64,000 nt of DNA, from the NCBI GenBank assembly GCA_022605425.2, contig CM061247.1, positions 793,501 through 857,500 of the forward strand, read 5' to 3'. A model generated the notes under the pieces. It was not told the DNA's origin. It saw nothing but the letters and a program-made list of their open reading frames with translations, and searched no databases. Numbering within the stretch: position 1 is the stretch's first letter; every line of letters begins with the position of its first letter. Positions 20,851 through 31,390 of the stretch are shown here, piece after piece. Both the position numbers and the translations under genes were made by a program. The stretch is from Hamiltosporidium tvaerminnensis. Its lineage: Eukaryota > Microsporidia > Dubosqiidae.

Positions 20851-21537
20851 TTAAAAGAGCTATTTATGTGTTATAGATTGAATTTCCTTTATTTATATGT
20901 AACAACAGCATTATAATCATACATTCAAATTTTAAGATGTATTTTAGAGAATTTTCTCATCAGTATCTTAAAGTGATCATTTTAATACTTAAATATATAA
21001 CATTAATTGTAATTTTTACATAAATTTGTGCCAATCATATTTTACAGGAATAATTGATTAAAAGGATATTGAATTATCAAGGAATGATGCTTTTTCGATA
21101 GTTTTTAAGCTATGATTGCTGTTTTTATGTTGGTTTTTATAATTTAATTCTTCTTACTACATAAAAGACATTATGTTTCCGAAACTATAGTATAAACTAT
21201 AAAATAATTTTTAGGATTTACTTCTCAAGTTTACATTAAAATAAATCAGAAGGATCAGATTGATCACGGTTATTGCATATTTGATAAAAACCTGAATATA
21301 AATATAATTAAAACTTTTATCATAAATTCTCGAACAATTGTGATAGATCTAATTTCGTATTGAACCAAAGTGCAATTCTTTCTGTTATACTCAATTTTTT
21401 TTAATTAACCTTTAAAATTATAAGCTCGATATGCTGTACAAATAGAATATCAAATAAAATATCAAATAAATTTTTCTTGTAAATACAAATCGAATTTAAA
21501 AACTACCAATCTTTTTATATATTAGTGTTTATAGAAA
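20851..21537. other. intergenic, no gene seen
   Basis: AT-rich sequence downstream of the LRR-like gene on the minus strand. It holds no supported open frame and no repeat that I recognise. Confidence 0.55.
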
Positions 21538-23898
21538 TTACAAGAGAACCCTGGTTTCTAGGTGGAACAAAAAATCATTTAAACTTACAAACTTGATGCG
21601 ATTTATGCTAAAATGATCTCCAAAATAGGCAGAGAAGAGTTCTAAATTTTTTAATTGTGAAATTTTTATAAAATCATTTTTAACAAATTCAATATTATCT
21701 AAATATAATACAGTAATATTTTTTAGCATATAATTTGACAAAATATCACTAAAAAAACAATTTACAAATTTTACTTTTTCAAAATGAATACTTTTAAGTA
21801 AATTTAACGATGACAAAAAACTCATATCCTTATTATAGAGTATCGTTGAGGCCAAATTCAGCTCGCATATGTTCTTTAAACTCCAGTGTTTGTCAAATAT
21901 ACCATTCAATAATTCAGAATCAAATGTAATTTGACACATATTTAATTTTTTGATATATAAAAAACCGTCGGAATCAACTTTATCATCATTGAAGAATTCT
22001 AATAATTTATCGTTCGTGGTATGAAAGTGAATATCAAAGTGTATTCTAGGTTGCGGAGCAATCGAAGAGATCTCAATAAATTTTAATTGTTTAAAACACT
22101 GAAGATATTCTAAGAGATTTCTATTAAACGGACGGTTAATTGGTTTTAAGTAGAATTTTTCAACACAAAAATTAAAGTTTGGAAAATTAAAATTAGAATT
22201 CATTGCTTCCGATATGTCTATTTGTGTAAAATATACTCTTTTCAATGTTTTTGAATGAAAAACAAAATAAAAAAGTTCAAGACTAATGGTTGAATTAAAA
22301 ATAAGAATTTTCTTCATGAAATTAAAATTTGAAACAAAATCAAATTCTTGAAGCTTATAATATGGGCTATCTCCAATTATGCGAAAAAACAATGAAAAGT
22401 CTTTGATTTTTTTGAACATACTAAGAATTTTGGCTTGGTTTTTATTTAAAGTTTCATTGCAACCAATCTTCAAAGTCTCTATAAAATTTTCTAAATTTAA
22501 CGTTTTATATATTTTAGAAAATAAGATGTCAATATTTTTAGGGAAATCAATGTGTAATGCTAAATTTTTGTTTGTCATACTATTAAGATATTCCTTTGGC
22601 AATAATGAGAGAGTTTCAATAATTTCATTGGTTAGTGTCAGAGAAATTTGTGTAGCTGGCAAATAATTTGGTAATTCTAAAATTTTTTCAATTATATTTA
22701 CATTATTAGGTAAGCAATAAGGAATAGAAATTGTATTTATATTCTTTAATTGTTTTATAAATTCAATCGTTTCGAAAAACATCTCGTTTATATATAACTT
22801 CAACTTTTTTATCATCGGTCTTTTCAAGATTGGGTATAAATACGACAAAAATGTTTGTTCGTTTCTAAACATTTTTATTATTATTTTTACACATGAAAAT
22901 GGAATAAGATTTGCAAATTTATTCGGATCACAGTTGAAGTTCTGGGAAAGGTGACTAATAACTAACTTTTTAAGTTTCATTGCATTCAAAAGTAGCTTTA
23001 AAGTTGCATATAAAATCTTTTTACGTAAAAATTCATCAAAAAATGATTTGTTACTGTCTGCAACAATGATTCGAGATTTTTTAGAGCAGAGATTATCGGT
23101 GAAATCTCTATTTAAGTGGAGGCTATAGGGATGTCTCGGACATAAATCATTGAGTTTTTGAAATCTTGTAAAAGTAAATCTCAAATATTGTTCAACAAAA
23201 ACAACAACTAAACTGGTATTTATTCCGCTGCTTAAACACTTTGAAAAATCAATTTGATTCAATCTGTTAGAAAATTTGCAATGAAGGAAGAAATTGAGAC
23301 CTAATGATTTTAAAAAGTATTTTAAATTCTTTGAATACACGATTTCAAAATCCAAAAGAAAATTAAAAACAAACTTTAAATCTAGGCCAACTATCCGTGT
23401 GATCAAATTATCAGGGGCCTTTAAAATTCTCATCAAACATAAAAAGTCATCGTAATAATACTTTTCTAAAATAATTTCTACATTTTTGTTGGATGCGCTT
23501 TTTATAGCTCTTTCTATGAATTTCGAGATTAAAGGAATATCTTTCGGATATTCGACTATATATTTTTTTAATATGAAATGAGTCACATTGATTCCGAATT
23601 TCATACATTGGATGCGATTGTTTTTAAAAGTATGATCCTCATAACATATTTCCAAACGATTATGTATTTTGCAGCTGTAAATAGCAGAATTATGGATTTT
23701 ATTAATATCACAATTTTCTTTACATAAAGATGCGTTAAGTAGAAGAGTCACTCGACCGGAACAAGATGATGAACAAAAGCCAAAAGATAACAATATTATT
23801 ACACTCTTTGTGATCCCATTCTTGCCTTTTTTAGTATAAAATATTACAAAATATTTTATTACAATAAATCCTAAAATAATATATATAAGTAAATCCAT
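21538..23898 (-). CDS. LRR-like membrane or secreted protein (786 aa)
   Basis: Residues 3-20 and 30-43 are hydrophobic, separated by a Lys-rich turn (KKGKNG). Cysteines follow at 42, 46, 59, 63, 76 and 85. The rest is rich in Leu, Ile, Phe and Asn. From about residue 360 it shows degenerate leucine-rich spacing, clearest at the C-terminus (LKNICELNLAS, LNLLKSIHFEKVKF, NITVLYLDNIEF, LKNLELFSAYFG). Its architecture matches the gene at 60097-62529, so the two are probably distant paralogues. Large divergent LRR families with signal sequences are known in microsporidia; the ligand and site of action are unknown. The start is supported by CCCTTCCGTT immediately upstream. Which hydrophobic segment acts as signal is unclear. 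Confidence 0.8.
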   Translation of the reverse strand: MDLLIYIILGFIVIKYFVIFYTKKGKNGITKSVIILLSFGFCSSSCSGRVTLLLNASLCKENCDINKIHNSAIYSCKIHNRLEICYEDHTFKNNRIQCMKFGINVTHFILKKYIVEYPKDIPLISKFIERAIKSASNKNVEIILEKYYYDDFLCLMRILKAPDNLITRIVGLDLKFVFNFLLDFEIVYSKNLKYFLKSLGLNFFLHCKFSNRLNQIDFSKCLSSGINTSLVVVFVEQYLRFTFTRFQKLNDLCPRHPYSLHLNRDFTDNLCSKKSRIIVADSNKSFFDEFLRKKILYATLKLLLNAMKLKKLVISHLSQNFNCDPNKFANLIPFSCVKIIIKMFRNEQTFLSYLYPILKRPMIKKLKLYINEMFFETIEFIKQLKNINTISIPYCLPNNVNIIEKILELPNYLPATQISLTLTNEIIETLSLLPKEYLNSMTNKNLALHIDFPKNIDILFSKIYKTLNLENFIETLKIGCNETLNKNQAKILSMFKKIKDFSLFFRIIGDSPYYKLQEFDFVSNFNFMKKILIFNSTISLELFYFVFHSKTLKRVYFTQIDISEAMNSNFNFPNFNFCVEKFYLKPINRPFNRNLLEYLQCFKQLKFIEISSIAPQPRIHFDIHFHTTNDKLLEFFNDDKVDSDGFLYIKKLNMCQITFDSELLNGIFDKHWSLKNICELNLASTILYNKDMSFLSSLNLLKSIHFEKVKFVNCFFSDILSNYMLKNITVLYLDNIEFVKNDFIKISQLKNLELFSAYFGDHFSINRIKFVSLNDFLFHLETRVLL

Positions 23899-23905
23899 AA
23901 CGGAA

Positions 23906-23908
23906 GGG
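23906..23908 (-). promoter_or_regulatory. CCC signal just upstream of LRR-like gene
   Basis: CCCTTCCGTT directly precedes the ATG on the coding strand and closely resembles CCCTTACGC before SMC4. Assigned by analogy with microsporidian CCC-like start-proximal signals. Confidence 0.4.
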
Positions 23909-23967
23909 TAAATTAATTTAATTAATATAATCTAATATTAAGAGTAAACACCTAAATATAAAATTAT

Positions 23968-24195
23968 TTACATACTTACTTATTCAACTCTTTTACCTCT
24001 CGGTGTCGAAGATGAACAAATGAATTTTTTCCATTTGTTTCTTTTAATATGTTGTACTTTGGGGGTATAGAGGATTAACCTATAGATTTAGTATGGTTTA
24101 TATCCTACAAAAATGGCAAAGATGGATTTCACAACAATTCTACGCACTTATTGTCAACCAGATGGTTTTTAATGTAGTTATCCTCTCTCCACCCC
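23968..24195 (+). mobile_element. short interspersed repeat Y, copy 2
   Basis: Begins TACATACTTACTTATTCAAC and ends GTTATCCTCTCTCCA, with TTTTACCTCTCGGTGTCGAA and GGGGTATAGAGGATTAACC inside. It aligns throughout with the copies at 20031 and 31155. Its last 140 bases also resemble the end of the larger X repeat. An R relic starts immediately after it. Confidence 0.75.
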
Positions 24196-26300
24196 AGATA
24201 ACTATAACAGATAGAAATCTTTTATATCATATAATTCCAAAAAATGATGAAAAAAAACCCAAAAATAATGCTGAAAGAAAAATTTCGTCAAGATTGCTCA
24301 TTAAAATTTTCAAATCCCCTGGGCTTAAAACTCAACAATAAATATACAGAGTTAAGAACGTGATGCCATTTTCTGCACTATAAATTAGCTCTTCTTTATT
24401 TATTTCTTTGTGTACCTGGAATTATACAGCTCCCCATTGAGATCTGTAACAATCGCGGCCGAGAAGTCTTAAAAGTTACTGTGCTAGAGAGAAACAAACA
24501 GAAGTCTGCTAAATTTGTTACATGTTGCAAATATACTGGTTTTTAAAGAATAAATTCGTTTTTTTACACAATTATGACTAAACATAGATAGCAGAGGCAT
24601 TCGACACGAATCTAATTTAAAGAAGCATACTTAGTTACTAGGTAGTATTTCAGCCGTTTAAGAGTCCTAGCCTCATTTACTTTTAACTTCCACTTTCACG
24701 ATTTAGTACTAATCTTTTAAATCCGTCTATACCAAGGCGACTAAGATATTTTTAGAACCAATTAGACATCTAGTTTTAGGGAACTAGGAAATCTTGAACT
24801 AAGGGAATGGAATATAGACTTTTTTCCACAGTTAGAGAAGCATAACAAAAATAAAATTTAGAACTGAAAGAATTAATCGTATTAGATTATACCTAATAAT
24901 TTTTTTTCTGATTTAATGCAAAAAAAATATCTTCATTGTAATTTGCAGATTCAAGAAATCCATCTTTACCACCTGGCTTCTATAAATTAAATGGCGCCCT
25001 GTGTGCGATGTTAGTAAAAAACGCGGTTCATCTTCGCTTTAGATGTAAATCGCGTTTATATTGATCTAAAACAGAACTCTGAAGAGACCTAAATAGTGTT
25101 GGTTTGCAAAGTGAGCTTAGGATTTTGCAAATTTTCGTTTTTCTGTTAAAAAAGTAAAAAAACAGCAACTCAAAGAGTAAAAATCTTAAAGGTTCAGAAT
25201 ACCAATAAAACCATTCTTGTTGTAAAAAAGCTTCTTAAAAGTAAAATATAAGCCAGAAGAAGATGTCAACAGAAAGAAATTAGCGGAGACTCGACTATCA
25301 AACCCATATAATGAAATAGGAGAACGAAAATCTACGGCATTTTTCTGCAAGTTAAGAAAATTTGACCTTGTCTTTTGAGGAATTTTTAAGATTGCTAAAG
25401 AAAAAAGAATATTAGGTCACGTAATGAAGCTAAGATCTGAAATATTTAGGATATATATATATTATGGTCTGATAAGGTATTTCAAAGCTTATTTTTCTAG
25501 TAAAACGGTAGAAAATTTAGCGACTATAATTTTGAAAATGCTTCACCATGCTTTCCTCACATGAACGATGAAGTGGTTAATCTCTACATTTACGCTTAGA
25601 TAATAAATATAAATTTAATTCAATAAAAACGAATCAGAAATCATTAACACCAATAAATTCATATTTAATGACCATGCGGAAATAAGAGTAGACACTAGGA
25701 CGAAATATTTGTATAAACTCGATATCTAGACCAACTATCTTTATTTAGGATAAAAGTAAAAAGAAGATAACACCTATCCAAACAAGAATTTGTTTTCGGA
25801 ATTTACTTCAAACGATCAAAGCCAAAAAACTGGTGAGGTTGGCCCATTAGAAAATGTTTTAAGTCTTATTTTTCGATGATAATGTTGAGATTTTTTCTTA
25901 TTGAAACTGGAAAGGTGTTGTGAAAAAATACCAAAACATATATTTATTAGATTTAAATTAAATATGAATGAGAGGACATACATCAGTCGTTGGTGTTCAA
26001 AAATAAACTTCACACACACTTTTTTAATAAATAAGGATTACTTGAGCCAGGATCGAGTCTAGAAGAGAGCCGGGGAAAGCCCAAATTGGTGTTATACAAA
26101 GAGAAGTACTGCATTAAGACCTAATATACATGTTGGAAAATTAAATAACACGTAAGATGGTGAAAATGCTCAAAAACAAAAACAATTACCCTTAATTTTA
26201 GATGGCGTAAGCACACCGAATAAACGACGGATAACATAAATAAAGAGTCGAATTTACAGAAAGATGGAAATAAAAAGGTAACAATCAAAGATGTAAATAC
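24196..26300 (+). pseudogene. ancient relic of retrotransposon R polyprotein
   Basis: Ordered matches to copy 1 run from the region before motif B (near 24230), through the FIDD neighbourhood (near 24355-24390) and AGATAGCAGAGGCATTCGAC (near 24587; the DSRGIP codons), to TTAGTAAAAAACGCGGTTCA (near 25010; VLVKNKIHL). They continue into KVKY (near 25245), the endonuclease (GTAGACACTAGGACGAAATA near 25688) and the C-terminal acidic tail (AAAGAGTCGAATTTACAGAA near 26245). Every frame is broken many times. The first third of the element is absent. Confidence 0.7.
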
Positions 26301-27377
26301 TTAAAAAATACAAATTTTTTCACATTATAATTTTTATAACTTTAAAAAAAAATTAAAATAAGAATGGAGACATTATATCAGTAATACGATGACTTAAGGA
26401 TTTTTGACATTAAACAAAAGTTTTTTTTTGGAGTTTGAAAAGGTAAAGTTTTATTTGCTCCATATTTGTATTATTTTTACTTATTAAAATAATTTGCTAG
26501 TATTTGTACTTTAAGTTTTATACAAAAAACATATTTAAACCATTTTTGTTTAAAAGCTGAAAATTTAAAATTACGCAGCTTGAACTCAATACTTACTTTT
26601 GTGTTTTAAAGCGTTTGCTTTTCCTAAAAAAACTGAATTGAAAAAAATAAATTAATTTTAATTAGGCTTGTTTTCTTATAGAAAGTATATTCAGAAGAGA
26701 AAATTTGTGTGAAATTTATAAAAAAAATAAATTTAGGGTTTTCAATCTGTTCAAATATGTAAATGAATTGATGTTGAATATATTTGGTGTTATAATCTTC
26801 TTCGACACCCTTTTTCTAATAGGTATCTTATATCCAGTCTCAATCCTTCATATACCCCTTTATTTTTCTTAAAACGGTGATATTTGTAAATTGAAAAATG
26901 TACATTTTATTGCCTATGATATTTTTGAATAAAATATGGTTTTTGCTTATATAGACTCGAATTTTTCATTTAAATTATTTAACGAGTGGGGGTAATCTAA
27001 ATTGGATTTTTTCGGGTAAATTGTTGAAATAGTTTCAAGAAAAAGTCGAATTTCGTTGAAAAAAATAAGACTATTTTATCAACTTTTTTCAATTTCACCA
27101 ATATACAAATTTATTGGTCGAATGTATTTAATCAAGAAAATAAGGATCGAATTAGAAATCGAACAAAGTGGTGATCGTCTAAGAACCTATTAAACGTGAC
27201 TTTATTTATCTTTTTATCCTTATCGATAAGCAATTTTACTACATTAGGGTTCAAATTTTGGATAATAAAAACTTTTCTATAAATATTTCTCTATTTGGAA
27301 TAATATTTAAAAAAAGATAAACTTACATGTTTTTTTTTCTGAATTTAAATCATTTAAAGAAAAAAAACTAAGGAGTT
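26301..27377. other. intergenic, no gene seen
   Basis: AT-rich sequence upstream of the FW-family gene. I found no supported open frame. AAGGAG at 27370-27375 lies just before the next ATG, but in a eukaryote this is not a ribosome binding site. Confidence 0.5.
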
Positions 27378-28172
27378 ATGTCGTTTTGGAATACTAAAGC
27401 TTTTCGAATTTCAGCAATAGTTGTTGCAGCACTGTTAACAATTTTTTTAATAATAGGAAGTATCGGATATAGCAAAGCTGGTAAATTTATAAAAGAATTC
27501 GAAGAGGATTTCAAAAGAATTTCAGAAACAGATCAATTCAAAACCCGAGTAACCAAATTAAAACAAACGAACAGTGTATTGCTGATGATGCATGAGGTTT
27601 TTAAATTTATCTGGATTCTAGATATAAATAAAAATGATAAAACACGCGAAAAATTCATAGAAGCAATTAAGACTAAGGATAGTTTTAAAATATTCGAGTG
27701 TTTAGCTGAATTAGATAGGAATAAAGTTGTGGAAGCAATGGATCTTTCGTGTTTACTAGCATTTGATCCAGAAAAAGTATCTAAACTCAAACCGAAGTTC
27801 GGTTTTTTTGCTACAATAGGCTTTTTGTTTAGAAAAAGACATCCTATGAAAGATATATATAAAATATCTGAAAAAATTGGAATAAAACTAAAGGATTGTG
27901 AAAACTCTGCCCTGATTTTAATTCTATTCTTAGATATTCTTGATGATAAAAAGATTGAAATATCCGAATTCGATTATGACAAAATAAAACACAATTTTGA
28001 TTTTTCTTCAGACACTTTCATTCTTAATTCATTGAAGAGGAATGATAAGACATATATATCAGCGGACTTCATTATTTATTTGGCTGAAAAAGCTGCAACG
28101 AGTTCAGAAGCAATAATAGAGGAACTAAAACAAAATCTTATTTTAGCTATTAAAGAAAACATGCCTAAATAA
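27378..28172 (+). CDS. FW-family single-TM protein, member 1
   Basis: 264 residues. The family start M-x-FW-x-T-K is followed by a single hydrophobic segment (11-31) and then the shared juxtamembrane block GYxKAxxxIKxFEEDFKxxSE (30-50). Mid-protein it has GFFATIGFLFRKRHP (142-156), which other members keep as GFxxxIGxxxxxxHP. Near the C-terminus is YISADFIIYLAEK (226-238), the best conserved block. No known domain is recognised. A signal anchor with the body outside, or cleavage and secretion, is plausible but inferred. Four paralogues lie at 32758, 37053, 42321 and 49794. This member is the most diverged in the middle region. Confidence 0.85.
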   Translation: MSFWNTKAFRISAIVVAALLTIFLIIGSIGYSKAGKFIKEFEEDFKRISETDQFKTRVTKLKQTNSVLLMMHEVFKFIWILDINKNDKTREKFIEAIKTKDSFKIFECLAELDRNKVVEAMDLSCLLAFDPEKVSKLKPKFGFFATIGFLFRKRHPMKDIYKISEKIGIKLKDCENSALILILFLDILDDKKIEISEFDYDKIKHNFDFSSDTFILNSLKRNDKTYISADFIIYLAEKAATSSEAIIEELKQNLILAIKENMPK

Positions 28173-29008
28173 AAAAAGTTTTAAAGTCATTCTACTTTTA
28201 TTTTTTTGTATTTAATTTAAGATCTAATTATATTTTTGTTGGTTTATAAGCATCTATGGGCCTTTTTATACGCACTTGTACATTATATCGAACAATAATT
28301 TTTTTTGATTGTAAAAACCTATACTTACTTCAACTATTATAGATTTCGGTTTACCTCTGTCAATTTATAGTTAAATTTTTTATGACGGTCGAGGAAACTG
28401 ATTAAAGCAAGCCAGGTAGGATATAAAGTTAGTATCAATATATTTTTAGAATCTCTGCTATTCGAAGTCTCAAGATATATAGACTTTATTGGTATATGAT
28501 ATACATTGGTATATTAATTTCACATTAAAAGTATATATTATGAAATTTAAATCCGAAAATTTACAATTATAAAGACCAGTAGAGATATTAATTAGAACTT
28601 ATACTGATTTGCTGCGGTGAAACCCAATATAGGCTGTATAAGAAAATAAGTGGAAATATAATGATATTAGATATTTATTTGAAAATATCAAAATTCGAGC
28701 CAAATGAAGATTGCTTTTATAACAACTTAAGAGGTTGCATAATCCGCATTGTATATGAAGTGGCCCGAGAAAGATAATTAAAGAAAAACGAGACTATGGA
28801 TGATATATTTAAGAATTGAATACGAAATAGAGAACGCTCGAAAATACCATCATAAACAGACTAACAATCCAATAAATTACCCTGAACTTTATAAATGCAT
28901 ATTTTAAAGTAAATATTAGACACTATAATGAAATACAACATGTCAATATTCAATCGCCTGCAAATAGTAGTTATTTTTCTTATGAAATTTTTCATATAGG
29001 AGAAAAAT
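28173..29008. other. intergenic, possible unidentified relic
   Basis: No supported gene. Around 28780-28900 a plus-strand frame reads for a while with charged residues but is broken by stops and is not recognised. Confidence 0.4.
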
Positions 29009-29020
29009 ACATGCATTTTA

Positions 29021-29259
29021 TTTATTTATCCTCGGCACTACAGCCCTACATGAGCCTTGGCCTCCCTCAATAATACCGCCCACCGTTCTTTTTCCAGTAA
29101 ATTTGTTTACTTTTTCGGGTTTCGTAACAAGGTGATTTTAAAGGGTGGGTTGTTAGCCCAACGCGTAACTCCAACATGGAGGTCCAGTTTCTTTTAGTCG
29201 CCTCTTACGACAAGCAGAGAACCCACCAAACCAATTCTGCTCCCGGCATGATGGGGACA
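29021..29259 (-). mobile_element. 5'-truncated foreign-looking LINE tail with 12-bp target duplication
   Basis: A GC-richer block with perfect direct repeats ACATGCATTTTA on both sides (29009-29020 and 29260-29271). Read on the minus strand it ends in TAAATAAA. Just before that it carries the end of an open frame, ERW...LLREAKAHVGL-stop (about 29038-29105), like the C-terminus of LINE reverse transcriptase proteins. GGCTGTAGTGCC and GTCGTAAGAGGCGAC resemble 3' ends of LINE/SINE elements that I recall from arthropod and other invertebrate genomes (memory, not a search). It is unrelated to family R. Confidence 0.75.
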
Positions 29260-29271
29260 ACATGCATTTTA

Positions 29272-29926
29272 GGATTCGCAAATAAAAAACCAGAATGTTT
29301 ATTTTAAACAAAGAGTATAATTATAATGCCATGATATGAAATAACCCAATACTCCTTAATTAAATAATATTTACCCTCAGAATGATATCTTTATACAAAT
29401 TAAATGATTCGTATTTATAGACATGTGTTTAAATAAAAAAATATATGAGTTAAGATTAATCGGAGTCGAATTTCATTGAATATTTTTAAGATTTTATCAC
29501 CAGTAGGTAATAAACCTTTATTTTCCGATGGATTCTAAAATGTTAGCATTGCTTTTCTTTTGATATGAAAAAATAGAGATTTAGCTGAAAATATAGTTCG
29601 TAAAAGAAATAATAAATACAACCAATGTGTTTCTTTTTCATACCCAAAGTTTTTCGGTATCAGAATAAAAAACGAAATAAATCTGCCATATGTCAGTGTA
29701 AATCGAAAAAATATCTGATGTGAAAATTCCTTAGCTAATATTTTTATAGATTTGAAACCGCAGGAATCATAAAAAAATGGGTCCGAGTAATCATAAAATC
29801 AAAAAATGTAAAATTTCTGAAGATAGTATCAGGCCACTATATAGGTTCTTAATTATAAAATTTTTTTTTGGACCCATAAATTTACTGAAATTTTTTTAAA
29901 TTTTTTTATTCATTGTATATTCATTG
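29272..29926. other. intergenic, no gene seen
   Basis: AT-rich upstream region of the gene starting at 29931. No repeat or RNA recognised. Confidence 0.5.
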
Positions 29927-29930
29927 CCCC

Positions 29931-30971
29931 ATGCGATATAATTCTCAACACTTTCTACTCGATGAAGAAACGCTTTATGCTGATTCAGATACCAAAAAAA
30001 AATTATTACCAAAAAGCAGAATCGAAAAAGCATGGGATGAACTCTCGGATTATTACGCAAAACGACTAGAAGATACCAACAGAGACATCATAGAATCTAC
30101 AAAACTAAGCAACAAAATATCACAAGCACGTCTTGAAATGGAAACCTATAGATCTGTTGATGATTTAATTTCGCAAAATATTTTAAAAGAATACATTTGT
30201 GCAGAAAAACCCGTAAAAAACCTACAAGGAAGTATCAAACCAAAAATATGTAAAATGTGTATTTCAATTGCAGATAAATACTTAAAAATATTTGACGAAG
30301 CAGTTGAATGTGAAAATAAAATTAATAATATTCTTTCTAAATATAACAGATACTGTTCTGATCAAGATAATTATACGCAAAAAAGTTATAAAATTATACT
30401 TAGCGATGGTTTTATTAAAATATTTGTAACCCAACAAATTTATATTCTTTTAAATAAAAATTGTGAATTTATTTATCCAGAAAAATGGTTACCGACCGGT
30501 TTGTCATGTATAATACAATACGATGGATTCGTTTTTAAAGGTTCTTTAAAACCACAAATATTTAATGACGCTGTAGAGAATGTTAGAGAATATTGTGAAG
30601 AACGAGAAATTATTTTAGAAAGAAAAAGAGGTAAATTAAAAATAATTATTTACCGAGGATTTGACACACAAGAAAGTGAACTCTGTACTTTTGTATTAAA
30701 ATCATTGAAAAGAAAAACAAATTTGGATAAAATTATGGATTTATCTTTGCTTTATCTCTCAAAATTGTTCACATTTTCTCTTTATAGATACATAGATGTT
30801 CTTAATTATGAATTTATAAACTTCATCGGGCCAGTTCTTGATGATGGGCATACAGAAATGTTTTTCTGTGTTTCTTCTTCCAATAAACTTCGTATATTAA
30901 GAGATTTAAAAAAAGGTAATTTTGAAATCTATTGGAATGAAAGAAAAATGATACCAAAACAAATTCTGTAG
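29931..30971 (+). CDS. hypothetical protein (346 aa), possibly conserved core gene
   Basis: The first in-frame ATG at 29931 is preceded directly by CCCC, which I take as the start signal. The frame is also open a little further upstream without an ATG. The protein has no signal peptide or membrane segment. The N-terminal third (about 1-70) is charged and probably helical, with a Cys pair KICKMCI near 105. The middle and end are mixed alpha/beta with many aromatic residues, ending FEIYWNERKMIPKQIL. Composition and lack of low complexity set it apart from the lineage-specific families around it and suggest a cytosolic or nuclear housekeeping role. I do not recognise the family. Confidence 0.8.
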   Translation: MRYNSQHFLLDEETLYADSDTKKKLLPKSRIEKAWDELSDYYAKRLEDTNRDIIESTKLSNKISQARLEMETYRSVDDLISQNILKEYICAEKPVKNLQGSIKPKICKMCISIADKYLKIFDEAVECENKINNILSKYNRYCSDQDNYTQKSYKIILSDGFIKIFVTQQIYILLNKNCEFIYPEKWLPTGLSCIIQYDGFVFKGSLKPQIFNDAVENVREYCEEREIILERKRGKLKIIIYRGFDTQESELCTFVLKSLKRKTNLDKIMDLSLLYLSKLFTFSLYRYIDVLNYEFINFIGPVLDDGHTEMFFCVSSSNKLRILRDLKKGNFEIYWNERKMIPKQIL

Positions 30972-31154
30972 ATTCAAAGTTAAATATTTTTATTCTCAAT
31001 AATTTACTTTTATAATTTTTAAAAATTCTATTAGGATTATGTTTTTGCATTTTATAGTACTATATATAGATTTTTTGCACTTAATTCCATATAATTCTAC
31101 GTTTAAACATTTCAAATAAATTTTAATTTCAATTTTTTTACTTTTCTTTTCCTG

Positions 31155-31390
31155 GAAAATACTTACTTACTTATTCCATTCCTCTTTTACCTCTCGGTGT
31201 CGAAAATGAACAACTAGAAATTTTCCAATTACTTCTTTTAATCTATTGTAACTCAGAATTATAGGGGATTGGCCTATAGATATAGTGTGATTTAAATCCC
31301 ACAAAAATGGTAAAAACAAATTCCTCACCAATCCTACAAACTCATTACCGACCAGATAGTTTTTAATATGTTTATCCTCTCTCCATTTAA
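31155..31390 (+). mobile_element. short interspersed repeat Y, copy 3
   Basis: Starts ATACTTACTTACTTATTCCA and ends GTTTATCCTCTCTCCA. It is the closest match to the copy at 23968 (CCTCTCGGTGTCGAAAATGA, TATAGGGGATTGGCCTATAG). It lies downstream of the 346-aa protein gene. No clear target duplication. Confidence 0.75.

Noticed and set aside
27370-27375. AAGGAG before the FW member 1 start as a Shine-Dalgarno site
   Set aside because: The window is eukaryotic; bacterial ribosome binding does not apply. It may be a G-rich start-proximal signal instead.
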